From Pseudocitrobacter faecalis (GTDB taxonomy: Bacteria; Pseudomonadota; Gammaproteobacteria; Enterobacterales; Enterobacteriaceae), in NCBI GenBank assembly GCA_003315335.1, contig QNRL01000008.1, forward strand, positions 124,001 through 188,000: a stretch of DNA of 64,000 nt. The letters run 5' to 3'. Numbering within the stretch: the stretch's first letter is position 1; the number at the start of each line of letters is the position of its first letter. Below the pieces are notes generated by a model. That model saw only the letters and a program-made list of their open reading frames with translations, was not told the DNA's origin and searched no databases. The translations under genes were made by a program, and so were the position numbers. Shown in pieces: positions 40,518 to 49,731 of the stretch.

Positions 40518-41837
40518 ATGACCCATCAGTTAAAAACACGCGATATCATCGCTCTGGGCTTTATGACCTTTGCGTTGTTTGTCGGCGCTGGCAACATTAT
40601 TTTCCCTCCAATGGTTGGTTTACAGGCGGGCCCGAACGTCTGGATCGCCGCGCTCGGCTTTTTAATTACCGCAGTCGGTCTGCCTGTGTTGACCGTTGTC
40701 GCGCTGGCAAAGGTCGGCGGTGGTGTTGATAGCCTCAGTACGCCAATCGGTAAAGTCGCAGGTGTTCTGCTGGCAACCGTTTGTTATCTCGCTGTTGGCC
40801 CGCTGTTTGCGACGCCGCGTACCGCGACTGTCTCCTTCGAAATCGGTATTGCCCCGCTGACGGGTGATGGTGCGATGCCGCTGTTTATCTACAGCCTGGT
40901 CTATTTTGCGCTGGTCATTCTGGTTTCCCTCTATCCGGGCAAACTGCTCGATACCGTCGGCAACTTCCTGGCACCAATGAAAATTCTGGCGCTGCTGGTG
41001 CTTTCCGTGGCGGCGGTTATCTGGCCGGCTGGCCCTATCAGTCATGCCCTTGAAGCGTATCAAACGGCACCGTTTTCTAATGGTTTCGTGAATGGTTATC
41101 TGACTATGGATACCCTTGGCGCGATGGTATTTGGGATCGTAATCGTGAACGCGGCCCGCTCCCGCGGCGTGACCGAGGCTCGCTTGCTGACTCGCTATAC
41201 CATCTGGGCTGGCCTGATGGCCGGCGTTGGCCTGACGCTGCTGTACCTGGCGTTGTTCCGTCTGGGCTCCGATAGCGCGCTGCTGGTTGATAAGAGCGCA
41301 AACGGCGCGGCGATTCTGCATGCTTATGTGCAGCATACCTTCGGCGGAGCGGGTAGCTTCCTGCTGGCGGCGCTGATCTTTATCGCTTGTCTGGTTACGG
41401 CGGTTGGCCTGACCTGTGCGTGCGCGGAATTTTTCGCGCAGTATCTGCCGCTCTCTTATCGCTCGCTGGTGTTTATTCTGGGTATCTTCTCGATGGCGGT
41501 CTCCAACCTGGGGCTGAGCCACCTGATTCAGATCTCCATTCCGGTGCTGACGATGATCTATCCGCCCTGTATCGCACTGGTTGTATTAAGCTTTACCCGC
41601 GGTTGGTGGCATAATTCGACTCGCGTAATTGCACCAGCGATGTTTATCAGCCTGATGTTTGGTATCCTTGACGGCATCAAAGCATCGGCCTTCGCTGATG
41701 TGCTGCCTGGCTGGACGGCGCGTCTGCCGATGGCGGAGCAAGGCCTGGCCTGGCTGCTGCCGACGGTGATAATGGCGGTTCTGGCGATTATCTGGGACCG
41801 TGCCGCAGGCCGACAGGTAACGTCTAACGCGCATTAA
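40518..41837 (+). CDS. brnQ: Branched-chain amino acid transporter (LIV-II)
   Basis: A 439-residue sodium-coupled carrier for leucine, isoleucine and valine (same length as E. coli BrnQ), with about 12 membrane segments. The N-terminal [19 protein letters not shown] is a family signature. The ATG at 40518 has only a weak ribosome site. A terminator follows before proY. Confidence 0.96.
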   Translation: MTHQLKTRDIIALGFMTFALFVGAGNIIFPPMVGLQAGPNVWIAALGFLITAVGLPVLTVVALAKVGGGVDSLSTPIGKVAGVLLATVCYLAVGPLFATPRTATVSFEIGIAPLTGDGAMPLFIYSLVYFALVILVSLYPGKLLDTVGNFLAPMKILALLVLSVAAVIWPAGPISHALEAYQTAPFSNGFVNGYLTMDTLGAMVFGIVIVNAARSRGVTEARLLTRYTIWAGLMAGVGLTLLYLALFRLGSDSALLVDKSANGAAILHAYVQHTFGGAGSFLLAALIFIACLVTAVGLTCACAEFFAQYLPLSYRSLVFILGIFSMAVSNLGLSHLIQISIPVLTMIYPPCIALVVLSFTRGWWHNSTRVIAPAMFISLMFGILDGIKASAFADVLPGWTARLPMAEQGLAWLLPTVIMAVLAIIWDRAAGRQVTSNAH

Positions 41838-41861
41838 TTTTCGCGCGATAACAACATGTTC

Positions 41862-41896
41862 AACCACGGGACTTCGCGTCCCGTGGTTTTTTGTTT
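41862..41896 (+). terminator. Intrinsic terminator between brnQ and proY
   Basis: AACCACGGGAC pairs with GTCCCGTGGTT around TTCGC, followed by TTTTGTTTTTT. It ends only 12 bases before the first possible proY ATG, so proY is likely expressed by read-through. Confidence 0.85.
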
Positions 41897-41922
41897 TTTG
41901 GTAAGAAATGGCACTGGAAACG

Positions 41923-43278
41923 ATGGAAAACAACAAGCTGAAGCGCGGGCTCAGTACCCGGCACATTCGCTTCATGGCGCTAGGATCAGCAATTGGAACC
42001 GGGCTGTTTTATGGTTCCGCTGACGCAATCAAGATGGCCGGGCCGAGCGTGCTGCTGGCCTATATTATCGGTGGCGTGGCGGCGTATATCATCATGCGCG
42101 CGCTGGGCGAAATGTCGGTGCACAACCCGGCAGCCAGTTCCTTCTCGCGCTATGCGCAGGAAAACCTCGGCCCGCTGGCAGGCTATATCACCGGCTGGAC
42201 ATACTGCTTTGAAATCCTGATTGTCGCTATCGCCGACGTGACTGCCTTCGGCATCTACATGGGGGTCTGGTTCCCCGATGTGCCGCACTGGATTTGGGTG
42301 TTGAGCGTGGTGATGATTATTTGCGCCATTAACCTGATGAGCGTGAAGGTCTTTGGTGAGCTGGAGTTCTGGTTCTCCTTCTTCAAAGTCGCCACCATCA
42401 TCATCATGATCGCCGCCGGTTTCGGCATTATTATCTGGGGGATTGGCAACGGCGGGCAACCGACGGGCATACATAACCTCTGGAGCAACGGTGGCTTCTT
42501 TAGCAACGGCTGGCTCGGCATGGTGATGTCGCTGCAAATGGTGATGTTTGCCTATGGCGGTATCGAAATCATTGGTATCACCGCGGGTGAAGCGAAGGAT
42601 CCGGAAAAATCCATTCCACGCGCTATCAACTCGGTACCGATGCGAATTCTGGTGTTCTACGTGGGCACGTTATTTGTGATTATGTCCATCTACCCGTGGA
42701 ACCAGGTAGGCACCAACGGTAGCCCGTTCGTGCTGACTTTCCAGCATATGGGCATCACCTTTGCCGCCAGCATCCTGAACTTTGTGGTGCTGACCGCATC
42801 GCTTTCCGCTATTAACAGTGATGTGTTTGGCGTGGGACGTATGCTGCACGGTATGGCTGAACAGGGTAGCGCACCGAAAGTATTTGCTAAAACCTCACGA
42901 CGCGGCATTCCATGGGTCACCGTCATGGTGATGACCGTTGCCTTGTTGTTCGCGGTGTATCTGAACTACATCATGCCGGAAAACGTCTTCCTGGTTATCG
43001 CCTCGCTGGCGACCTTCGCCACCGTGTGGGTGTGGATTATGATCCTGCTCTCGCAGGTGGCCTTCCGTCGTCGTCTGTCGCCGGAAGAAGTGAAAGCACT
43101 GAAATTCAAAGTACCTGGCGGCGTTACCACCACCCTCGTTGGCCTGATTTTCCTGGTCTTTATCATCGGCCTGATCGGTTATCACCCGGATACGCGCATT
43201 TCCCTGTACGTGGGGTTTGCATGGATTGTGCTGCTGCTGATTGGCTGGATGTTTAAATCGCGTCGTAGCCGTCGCTAA
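41923..43278 (+). CDS. proY: Proline-specific permease ProY
   Basis: A 451-residue APC-family amino acid permease (E. coli ProY 457) with about 12 membrane segments and the TM1 signature [13 protein letters not shown]. The start at ATG 41923 gives [14 protein letters not shown], aligning with E. coli MESKNKLKRG; ATG 41908, also in frame, would add MALET. A GGAAA precedes 41923 and GGTAAG precedes 41908, so the start is not certain. In E. coli proY is cryptic and lies after brnQ as here. Confidence 0.93.
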   Translation: MENNKLKRGLSTRHIRFMALGSAIGTGLFYGSADAIKMAGPSVLLAYIIGGVAAYIIMRALGEMSVHNPAASSFSRYAQENLGPLAGYITGWTYCFEILIVAIADVTAFGIYMGVWFPDVPHWIWVLSVVMIICAINLMSVKVFGELEFWFSFFKVATIIIMIAAGFGIIIWGIGNGGQPTGIHNLWSNGGFFSNGWLGMVMSLQMVMFAYGGIEIIGITAGEAKDPEKSIPRAINSVPMRILVFYVGTLFVIMSIYPWNQVGTNGSPFVLTFQHMGITFAASILNFVVLTASLSAINSDVFGVGRMLHGMAEQGSAPKVFAKTSRRGIPWVTVMVMTVALLFAVYLNYIMPENVFLVIASLATFATVWVWIMILLSQVAFRRRLSPEEVKALKFKVPGGVTTTLVGLIFLVFIIGLIGYHPDTRISLYVGFAWIVLLLIGWMFKSRRSRR

Positions 43279-43293
43279 TATGCGCAATTTGTC

Positions 43294-43321
43294 AGTCTGA
43301 TAAGCGAAGCGCTATCAGGCA
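43294..43321. repeat. REP-like element after proY
   Basis: An imperfect palindrome CTGATAAGCGAAGCGCTATCAG is close to the enterobacterial REP core and precedes the proY terminator. Confidence 0.5.
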
Positions 43322-43330
43322 AAACCAGAA

Positions 43331-43362
43331 AGCCCGGTTAGCTTCAGTCGCCGGGCTTTTTT
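43331..43362 (+). terminator. Intrinsic terminator of proY
   Basis: AGCCCGG pairs with CCGGGCT around 13 bases and is followed by six T. Confidence 0.8.
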
Positions 43363-43462
43363 ACGCCCCCAATCTCCACCCCTCAAAAAGGACGAAAAGA
43401 GGAGTAGGGCGGAAAGGGCTTGTGGCAAGGTGAGCGCATTGTTAACTGAGGGGAATTAAACG

Positions 43463-45280
43463 ATGTTGAACGCCTGGCATCTGCCTGTCGCACCCTTTAT
43501 AAAGTCGCACGACGATCGCTTGTCGATAACCTTGTGGTTGCGCGGAAACGACCTGCCGCAGCGTATTACGATGCGTGCGGAAATCGACAATGAAGAGTGC
43601 GTCCTGCCGATGAAACGCCTGAGCAAATCACCTGTTCCGGGTGTGACGGCCTGGCGTGGTGAGATACCGCTTGATAGCGGGCAACCGCGCCGCCGCTATG
43701 CTTTTAAATTATTATGGCAAGATCGTCAGCTTTGGTTTGCGCCAAAAGGGTTTAGCCGCATTCCGCCCGCAAAGCTTGAGCTATTTGCGGTTGATGTGCC
43801 TGACAGCGGCCCGCAATGGGTGGCCGATCAAATTTTCTACCAAATCTTTCCTGACCGTTTTGCCCGTAGCGACACGCGTACGGCCGAGCAGGACAAGGTC
43901 TATTACCATCATGCCGCCGGACACGACATCATTCTGCGTGACTGGGATGCGCCGCTTACGGCGGATGCGGGCGGCTCTACGTTCTATGGCGGTGATCTCA
44001 ACGGTATCAGCGAAAAGCTGCCGTACCTGAAGAAACTTGGCGTGACGGGGCTGTACCTGAACCCGGTTTTCACCGCGCCAAGCGTGCATAAATATGATAC
44101 CCAGGATTATCGTGAAGTGGATCCGCAGTTTGGTGGTAACGAGGCGCTGCTGCGCCTGCGCGAAAATACCCAACGCGAAGGTATGCGTCTGATTCTTGAC
44201 GGCGTGTTTAATCACAGCGGCGATACACATGCCTGGTTTGATCGGCAGAATAATGCAAGCAGCGGTGCATGCCATAACGCGTCGTCGCCGTGGCGCGACT
44301 GGTACAGCTTCTCGCCAGAAGGCCGTGCGCTGGACTGGTTAGGCTATCCGAGCCTGCCGAAGCTCGATTATCAGTCCGAATCGCTGGTCAACGAAATCTA
44401 CCGCGGAGAAGAGAGTATTGTACGCCACTGGCTGAAAGCGCCGTGGAACATGGACGGCTGGCGGCTGGATGTGGTGCACATGCTCGGTGAAGGTGGCGGT
44501 GCGTATAACAATTTGAAACACGTGGCCGGAATGACTCAGGCGGCGAAAGAAACGCACCCAGAAGCGTATGTTTTCGGGGAACATTTTGGTGATGCGCGTC
44601 AGTGGTTACAAGCCGATATGGAAGACGCGGCGATGAACTACCGCGGCTTTACGCTGCCGATTTGGGCGTTTCTGGCCAATACCGATCTCTCTTACGATCC
44701 GCAAAACATTGATGCGCAAACCTGCATGGCGTGGATGGAAGAGTATCGTGCGGGGCTGTCGCATCAGCAGCAGTTGCGGATGTTTAATCAGCTTGATAGC
44801 CACGATACCGCACGCTTCAAAACGCTATTGGGCAAAGATGTCGACCGCTTAGGGCTGGGCGTGGTGTGGTTGTTCAGCTGGCCTGGCGTACCGTGTATCT
44901 ATTACGGCGATGAAGTCGGCGTGGACGGTGCGAACGACCCGATGTGTCGTAAGCCGTTCCCGTGGGATAAAAGCCAGCAGGACGGTGAGCTGCTCGCGCT
45001 GTATCAGCGGATGGCGAAGCTGCGTAAAAAGAGTGAAGCCTTGCGGCGCGGTGGCTGCCAGGTACTGTACGCCGAAGATAACGTGGTGGTCTTTGTCCGT
45101 GTTCTGAAACGGGAACGCGTGCTGATTGCCATTAATCGCGGCGAGGCGTGTGAAGTGGTGCTGGAAGATACGCCGTTGCTGAGTTTTAACACGCTCATGC
45201 AGCGGGAAGGCAGCGGCGAAAATCAGGATGGTGTCCTGACGCTGCCTGCACGATCGGCCACGGTCTGGTCCGGCGAGTAA
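43463..45280 (+). CDS. malZ: Maltodextrin glucosidase
   Basis: A 605-residue GH13 enzyme (E. coli about 604) that releases glucose from the reducing end of maltodextrins in the cytosol. The N-terminal domain (to about 120) is a carbohydrate-binding beta sandwich; the TIM barrel starts at [12 protein letters not shown]. Catalytic D336 (GWRLDVVH), E373 (FGEH) and D448 (DSHD) are present. GAGGGGAA precedes the ATG. In E. coli it is MalT-activated; GGAGTAGGG-type words occur at about 43400 but I do not call a MalT box. Confidence 0.96.
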   Translation: MLNAWHLPVAPFIKSHDDRLSITLWLRGNDLPQRITMRAEIDNEECVLPMKRLSKSPVPGVTAWRGEIPLDSGQPRRRYAFKLLWQDRQLWFAPKGFSRIPPAKLELFAVDVPDSGPQWVADQIFYQIFPDRFARSDTRTAEQDKVYYHHAAGHDIILRDWDAPLTADAGGSTFYGGDLNGISEKLPYLKKLGVTGLYLNPVFTAPSVHKYDTQDYREVDPQFGGNEALLRLRENTQREGMRLILDGVFNHSGDTHAWFDRQNNASSGACHNASSPWRDWYSFSPEGRALDWLGYPSLPKLDYQSESLVNEIYRGEESIVRHWLKAPWNMDGWRLDVVHMLGEGGGAYNNLKHVAGMTQAAKETHPEAYVFGEHFGDARQWLQADMEDAAMNYRGFTLPIWAFLANTDLSYDPQNIDAQTCMAWMEEYRAGLSHQQQLRMFNQLDSHDTARFKTLLGKDVDRLGLGVVWLFSWPGVPCIYYGDEVGVDGANDPMCRKPFPWDKSQQDGELLALYQRMAKLRKKSEALRRGGCQVLYAEDNVVVFVRVLKRERVLIAINRGEACEVVLEDTPLLSFNTLMQREGSGENQDGVLTLPARSATVWSGE

Positions 45281-45281
45281 A

Positions 45282-46184
45282 TCAGGGGTAAAGCGGGGCG
45301 GTCAGATTATGGTTAATCACCGCTTCGCGCCACCAAAGCTGTGCGAGCCCTTCATGACCGTTGCGCCAGGCGATATAGGCCACATCTTTTTGCCGACACG
45401 AGACTACCGATTTTTCTACCAGCTCGCCGGATGCTATCCAGGGGTGAGCAATATGGCGCGGCAGGAATCCGCAGCCTAATCCGGCGCGCAGCAGCGTGAC
45501 TTTAGAGTGAAAATCATCTACCCGGATCTGTGCCTGCTCATCAATCAAATTGGAGCTGATTGGACGGCAGTGTTGGGCGCTGTCGCTGATAACCACAGCA
45601 CGGAACTTAATCATTCTTTCTGTGCTAATGGGCTCCGCTTCGCCTGCCAGAGGATGCGACGGAGCAATGACGAACGCGTTATCCAGCATGCCGAGCATCT
45701 GCCACGACCACGCCGCGGAGGTGGGGGGATCGTTGATCGCTCCCAGAATAATATCTGCACCATTATGGGTTAATTCTTCCCACGATCCTGCCAGCGTATG
45801 GTGACTGAAGTTCAAACGAGTTTGCTTGTTTTGTGCGTAAAAATCTTCAATAAGCGGTAGCAATGCGGAAAACGGGAACGAGTCATCAAGGGCGATGGAC
45901 AGCTCTTTTTCCCAACCAGAATTCACCTGTATTGCCTGTTTTTCCAGATCTTTCGCGGCATTGAGCAACAATCGCCCTTTTTCCAGCATCATTCGACCGG
46001 TATCAGTAAATTTGGCCCGATGTCCGGAACGATCAAGCAATGTGATATTCAGATCACTTTCCAGTTTTTGCACCATATAGCTCAGTGCGGCGGGCGTTTT
46101 GTAAAGCGACTCGGCTGCAGCGGCGAAACTTCCGTGTCGGTCAATCGCGTCAAGAATAAGTAAAACGTCCAGATTTATTCGCAT
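45282..46184 (-). CDS. LysR-family transcriptional regulator
   Basis: A 300-residue LysR-type regulator. The N-terminal winged helix (residues 1-60, with FAAAAESLYKTPAALSYMVQKLE) is followed by a co-inducer domain (about 90-295). It sits convergent with malZ, one base apart, and divergent from the hydrolase operon at 46459 across 274 bp of AT-rich DNA, the classic layout for a regulator of that operon. The inducer is unknown. The region 45.3-53.7 kb has no counterpart at this place in E. coli. Confidence 0.88.
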   Translation of the reverse strand: MRINLDVLLILDAIDRHGSFAAAAESLYKTPAALSYMVQKLESDLNITLLDRSGHRAKFTDTGRMMLEKGRLLLNAAKDLEKQAIQVNSGWEKELSIALDDSFPFSALLPLIEDFYAQNKQTRLNFSHHTLAGSWEELTHNGADIILGAINDPPTSAAWSWQMLGMLDNAFVIAPSHPLAGEAEPISTERMIKFRAVVISDSAQHCRPISSNLIDEQAQIRVDDFHSKVTLLRAGLGCGFLPRHIAHPWIASGELVEKSVVSCRQKDVAYIAWRNGHEGLAQLWWREAVINHNLTAPLYP

Positions 46185-46458
46185 AATATTAAAGATACCC
46201 GGAAAAAAATCTCATTAGTTGTAACAAAGGTATGTCGAGTAATTCCACTGATTAATTTTCGATAATCAATAGGTTAAATGAAAAATAAAGGTAACTCATT
46301 CATTTCATAACATAATATTTATCATCATCGTATCGTAAATTTTCTTTAATAACTCGTTAAAAATTTCCCGCTATACTCATCCTGCAAACTCATTCAGTAT
46401 CCACCTGTCATTTAGTCCTAAAATTTCTACTTAACTCATTGCTTAAGAAGGTGTTTTT
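46185..46458. promoter_or_regulatory. Divergent control region for LysR regulator and hydrolase operon
   Basis: 274 bp, clearly AT-rich compared with the flanking genes, holding both divergent promoters and presumably LysR-type T-N11-A sites. I cannot assign a specific operator by eye. Confidence 0.5.
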
Positions 46459-47100
46459 ATGTCTATTCGGGAACTGATCGATCCATCTAACTCCACTCTC
46501 ATTTTTATCGACCATCAACCGCAAATGTCCTTCGGTGTAGCGAATATCGATCGTCAGACGTTGAAAAATAACACCGTAGCACTGGCCAAAGCTGGGAAAA
46601 TCTTTAACGTTCCAACCATCTATACCTCGGTTGAAACCAAAAGCTTCAGTGGCTATATCTGGCCAGAATTGCTGGCTGTTCACCCGGAAATTAAACCGAT
46701 TGAACGCACCTCCATGAACTCCTGGGAAGATGAAGCTTTCGTGAAGGCGGTAAAAGCCACCGGACGTAAAAAGCTGATTATTTCTGCCCTGTGGACTGAG
46801 GTTTGTCTGACCTTCCCGGCATTAATGGCGCTGGAAGAAGGTTTTGAAGTTTATGTGGTGACTGACACCTCTGGTGGTACTTCAGTTGATGCGCACGAAC
46901 GCTCCATCGATCGTATGGTTCAGGCGGGCGCTGTGCCGGTTACCTGGCAGCAGGTGCTGCTGGAGTACCAGCGTGACTGGTCACGTAAAGAAACTTACGA
47001 CGCGGTGATGGATCTGGTTCGTGAGCACAGCGGCGCCTATGGTATGGGCGTGGATTATGCTTATACCCTGGTTCACGGCGCGCCGGAACGTAAAGCGTAA
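46459..47100 (+). CDS. YcaC-like isochorismatase-family hydrolase
   Basis: A 213-residue cysteine hydrolase of the isochorismatase fold, close to the YcaC group. The triad is D18 (FIDHQPQM), R83 (IERTSMNSW, where many relatives have Lys) and C116 (TEVCLTFPA), preceded by the cis-peptide-type LWTE. AGAAGGTG lies before the ATG. YcaC-type enzymes have no settled substrate; small amides or isochorismate-like esters are the family range. First gene of a three-gene operon with a monooxygenase-fold protein and an amidohydrolase. Confidence 0.88.
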   Translation: MSIRELIDPSNSTLIFIDHQPQMSFGVANIDRQTLKNNTVALAKAGKIFNVPTIYTSVETKSFSGYIWPELLAVHPEIKPIERTSMNSWEDEAFVKAVKATGRKKLIISALWTEVCLTFPALMALEEGFEVYVVTDTSGGTSVDAHERSIDRMVQAGAVPVTWQQVLLEYQRDWSRKETYDAVMDLVREHSGAYGMGVDYAYTLVHGAPERKA

Positions 47101-47157
47101 TGACGGCGACGGGGGGCGATTCGCTCCCCGTAAAATGCGACAGCAAGGAAAACCGTC

Positions 47158-47700
47158 ATGACGCAAAAACATGTAACGCTGGTAATTACGCATGCGCTAC
47201 GCCCGGAAGATGCGGACCAGTATGAAGCCTGGCTCGGCAAAATCATGCCCGTTGCCGCAGACTATCCCGGCCATCTTGGGGCCAACGTGATTCGCCCGGC
47301 AGACGGGCAGGGTGCCTGGAATATCATCATTCGCTTCGATACCCTGGAGCACCTCTACGCCTGGACGCAGTCCGAAACGCGCAAACAACTGGTGGATGAA
47401 ATCACCCCGTTGCTCGCCGAAGGTGACCACACGGAAGTTCGTACCGAAGCGGCGTTCTGGTTTACGCCACCGTCACCGCACGTGCGTCAGCCAAAACAGT
47501 GGAAACAATTTCTCATCACGCTGCTGGTGATTTTTCCCAGCACCAATCTGGTGCCGTGGATAACCGGCGCGCTGTTCCCCGCCCTGCAGGGCTCCTTGCT
47601 GCTTCATTTCATTAACGATGCCTGTGTGGTTGCGCTGGTTGTCTGGCTCTGGATGCCCATCGTGACCCGACTATTCGCCGGATGGCTTAAGAAAGCCTGA
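47158..47700 (+). CDS. Antibiotic biosynthesis monooxygenase-fold protein with C-terminal membrane hairpin
   Basis: A 180-residue protein in two parts. Residues 1-100 form an ABM ferredoxin-like domain (VTLVITHALRPEDADQYEAW, then GAWNIIIRFDTLEHLYAW). Residues 115-175 are two membrane segments (FLITLLVIFPSTNLVPW and ACVVALVVWLWMPIVT). Such fusions are annotated as antibiotic biosynthesis monooxygenases, but the reaction is unknown. It lies 57 bp after the hydrolase and 20 bp before the amidohydrolase, so the three are probably co-transcribed. Confidence 0.82.
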   Translation: MTQKHVTLVITHALRPEDADQYEAWLGKIMPVAADYPGHLGANVIRPADGQGAWNIIIRFDTLEHLYAWTQSETRKQLVDEITPLLAEGDHTEVRTEAAFWFTPPSPHVRQPKQWKQFLITLLVIFPSTNLVPWITGALFPALQGSLLLHFINDACVVALVVWLWMPIVTRLFAGWLKKA

Positions 47701-47720
47701 TCCGGTTTGAGGAGAGTGAC

Positions 47721-49589
47721 ATGCCACAAAAAGCCACACTGATCCTGAATCAGGGTCGAATTCACACGCTTGATCGTCAGCATCCGCTGGTGGAAGCGGT
47801 GGCGATTGCCAACGGTAAAATTCTGGCTACAGGCAGCAACGATCAGATGATGTCTTACGCGGGCGAGGGCACGCAGATTGTTGATCTGAAAGGGCATACG
47901 GTGATCCCTGGCCTGAACGATTCCCACCTCCACCTGATCCGTGGCGGTTTGAATTACAACCTGGAATTGCGTTGGGAAGGCGTACCTTCGCTGGCCGACG
48001 CGCTGAGAATGCTTAAAGATCAAGCCGATCGCACGCCATCGCCGCAGTGGGTGCGCGTGGTGGGGGGCTGGAGCGAATTCCAGTTTGCCGAACGCCGCAT
48101 GCCGACCATTGAAGAGCTGAACGAAGCTGCGCCGGATACGCCCGTTTTTGTGCTGCATCTTTACGATCGCGCGCTGCTCAACCGCGCGGCGTTGAAAGCT
48201 GTCGGTTACACCAAAGAGACGCCAAATCCGGCGGGGGGGGAAATCGTTCGTGATAACAATGGCAACCCGACCGGGATGCTGATTGCCAAACCGAATGCGA
48301 TGATCCTCTACTCGACGCTGGCGAAAGGGCCGAAACTGCCGCTGGAGATGCAGGTGAACTCCACCCGTCAGTTTATGCGCGAACTGAACCGCCTTGGGCT
48401 GACCAGCGCTATTGACGCCGGCGGCGGTTTCCAGAATTACCCGGAAGATTACGAAATTATCGAACAACTGCATGCAAAAGAGCAGATGACGATTCGTATC
48501 GCCTATAACCTGTTTACCCAGCGGCCAAAACAGGAACTGGAAGATTTCGAACGCTGGACGGATATGCTCAAACCGGGCCAGGGCACCGATTTCTATCGTG
48601 CCAACGGTGCGGGCGAGATGCTGGTCTTCTCGGCGGCGGACTTCGAAGATTTCCTCCAGCCACGCCCGGATCTGCCGGAAGGGATGGAAGATGAGCTGGA
48701 GCGCGTGGTGCGCCATCTGGTCGAACACCGCTGGCCGTTCCGTCTGCACGCTACGTATGACGAATCGATCAGCCGCATGCTGGATGTGTTCGAAAAAGTG
48801 AACCGCGATATTCCGTTTAACGGTCTGCACTGGTTCTTTGACCACGCAGAAACCATCACTGAACGTAATATCGAACGTGTTAAAGCGTTGGGCGGCGGGA
48901 TTGCGGTACAGCACCGTATGGCGTTCCAGGGGGAATACTTCATCGATCGCTATGGTAAAGATGCGGTGAAACATACGCCGCCGGTGGCCAAAATGCTGGC
49001 TGCTGATGTGCCCGTCGGACTGGGTACAGATGCCACCCGCGTGGCGAGCTATAACCCATGGACTGCGCTCTACTGGCTGGTTTCTGGCCGTACGGTTGGT
49101 GGCATGGCGATGTACGACGATGAAAACCGTCTGCCGCGCGATGTGGCACTGGAATTGTGGACCGCAGGCAGCGCCTGGTTCTCCAGTGAGCAGGGCAAAA
49201 AAGGGCGTATCGAGAAAGATCAGCTTGCCGACCTGGTGGTGTTGTCGAAAGACTACTTCAGCGTGCCGGAAGAAGAGATTAAAGGTATTGAATCGGTGAT
49301 GACCATCGTGGATGGCAAAGTGGTGTATGCCGCCGGTCACTTTACTCCGCTTGCGCCGCCTGCGATTCCGGTGGTACCTGACTGGTCGCCGGTGGTGAAC
49401 GTGCCGGGCCATTACCGTTCTGCGCCGCCGGTTGCCGGGAAAATGGGCGCCGTAGTGCAGATGCACCAGTGCTGCGGTAGCTGCGGCGTACACGGCCATC
49501 AGCATGATATTGCACGTAAATCATCGATTCCTGTCTCCGATGAACAGGCATTCTGGGGCGTGCTGGGTTGTTCCTGCTTCGCATTCTGA
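47721..49589 (+). CDS. YtcJ-like metal-dependent amidohydrolase with Cys/His-rich tail
   Basis: A 622-residue amidohydrolase 3 (YtcJ-type) TIM-barrel enzyme. The first metal pair H69-x-H71 is in NDSHLHL; further His come from the barrel strands RLHATYDE, HWFFDHAE and the Asp in GLGTDATR. It probably hydrolyses an amide, carbamate or enamine bond; the substrate is unknown. The last 60 residues are unusual: HQCCGSCGVHGHQHD, then GVLGCSCFAF, a Cys/His cluster not needed by the barrel fold. GAGGAGAG precedes the ATG. An eight-G run at about 48233-48240 keeps frame. A strong terminator follows. Confidence 0.85.
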   Translation: MPQKATLILNQGRIHTLDRQHPLVEAVAIANGKILATGSNDQMMSYAGEGTQIVDLKGHTVIPGLNDSHLHLIRGGLNYNLELRWEGVPSLADALRMLKDQADRTPSPQWVRVVGGWSEFQFAERRMPTIEELNEAAPDTPVFVLHLYDRALLNRAALKAVGYTKETPNPAGGEIVRDNNGNPTGMLIAKPNAMILYSTLAKGPKLPLEMQVNSTRQFMRELNRLGLTSAIDAGGGFQNYPEDYEIIEQLHAKEQMTIRIAYNLFTQRPKQELEDFERWTDMLKPGQGTDFYRANGAGEMLVFSAADFEDFLQPRPDLPEGMEDELERVVRHLVEHRWPFRLHATYDESISRMLDVFEKVNRDIPFNGLHWFFDHAETITERNIERVKALGGGIAVQHRMAFQGEYFIDRYGKDAVKHTPPVAKMLAADVPVGLGTDATRVASYNPWTALYWLVSGRTVGGMAMYDDENRLPRDVALELWTAGSAWFSSEQGKKGRIEKDQLADLVVLSKDYFSVPEEEIKGIESVMTIVDGKVVYAAGHFTPLAPPAIPVVPDWSPVVNVPGHYRSAPPVAGKMGAVVQMHQCCGSCGVHGHQHDIARKSSIPVSDEQAFWGVLGCSCFAF

Positions 49590-49599
49590 TGCAATCGCT

Positions 49600-49630
49600 A
49601 ACCGGATGGGGCTCCCCATCCGGTTTTTTG
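49600..49630 (+). terminator. Intrinsic terminator of the hydrolase/amidohydrolase operon
   Basis: AACCGGATGGGG pairs perfectly with CCCCATCCGGTT around CT, followed by TTTTG. It ends the operon starting at 46459. Confidence 0.9.
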
Positions 49631-49731
49631 TTGTTCTCTTCTGAAAATCCCTCCTCTTTGCAAAGATTAATGGCGTAAATGCAACCATTTGTGTCAATCT
49701 GCGTTTATCCGTGCTGGCTAAAGGTGGAAAC

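Noticed and set aside
43375-43410. MalT boxes upstream of malZ
   Set aside because: Only partial GGAGTAGGG / GGACGA words are visible; spacing and match are too poor to call.
47604-49505. 633-codon frame on the minus strand opposite the amidohydrolase
   Set aside because: Antisense shadow of a well-supported gene; His/Arg-rich composition typical of reversed GC-rich coding DNA, no family resemblance.
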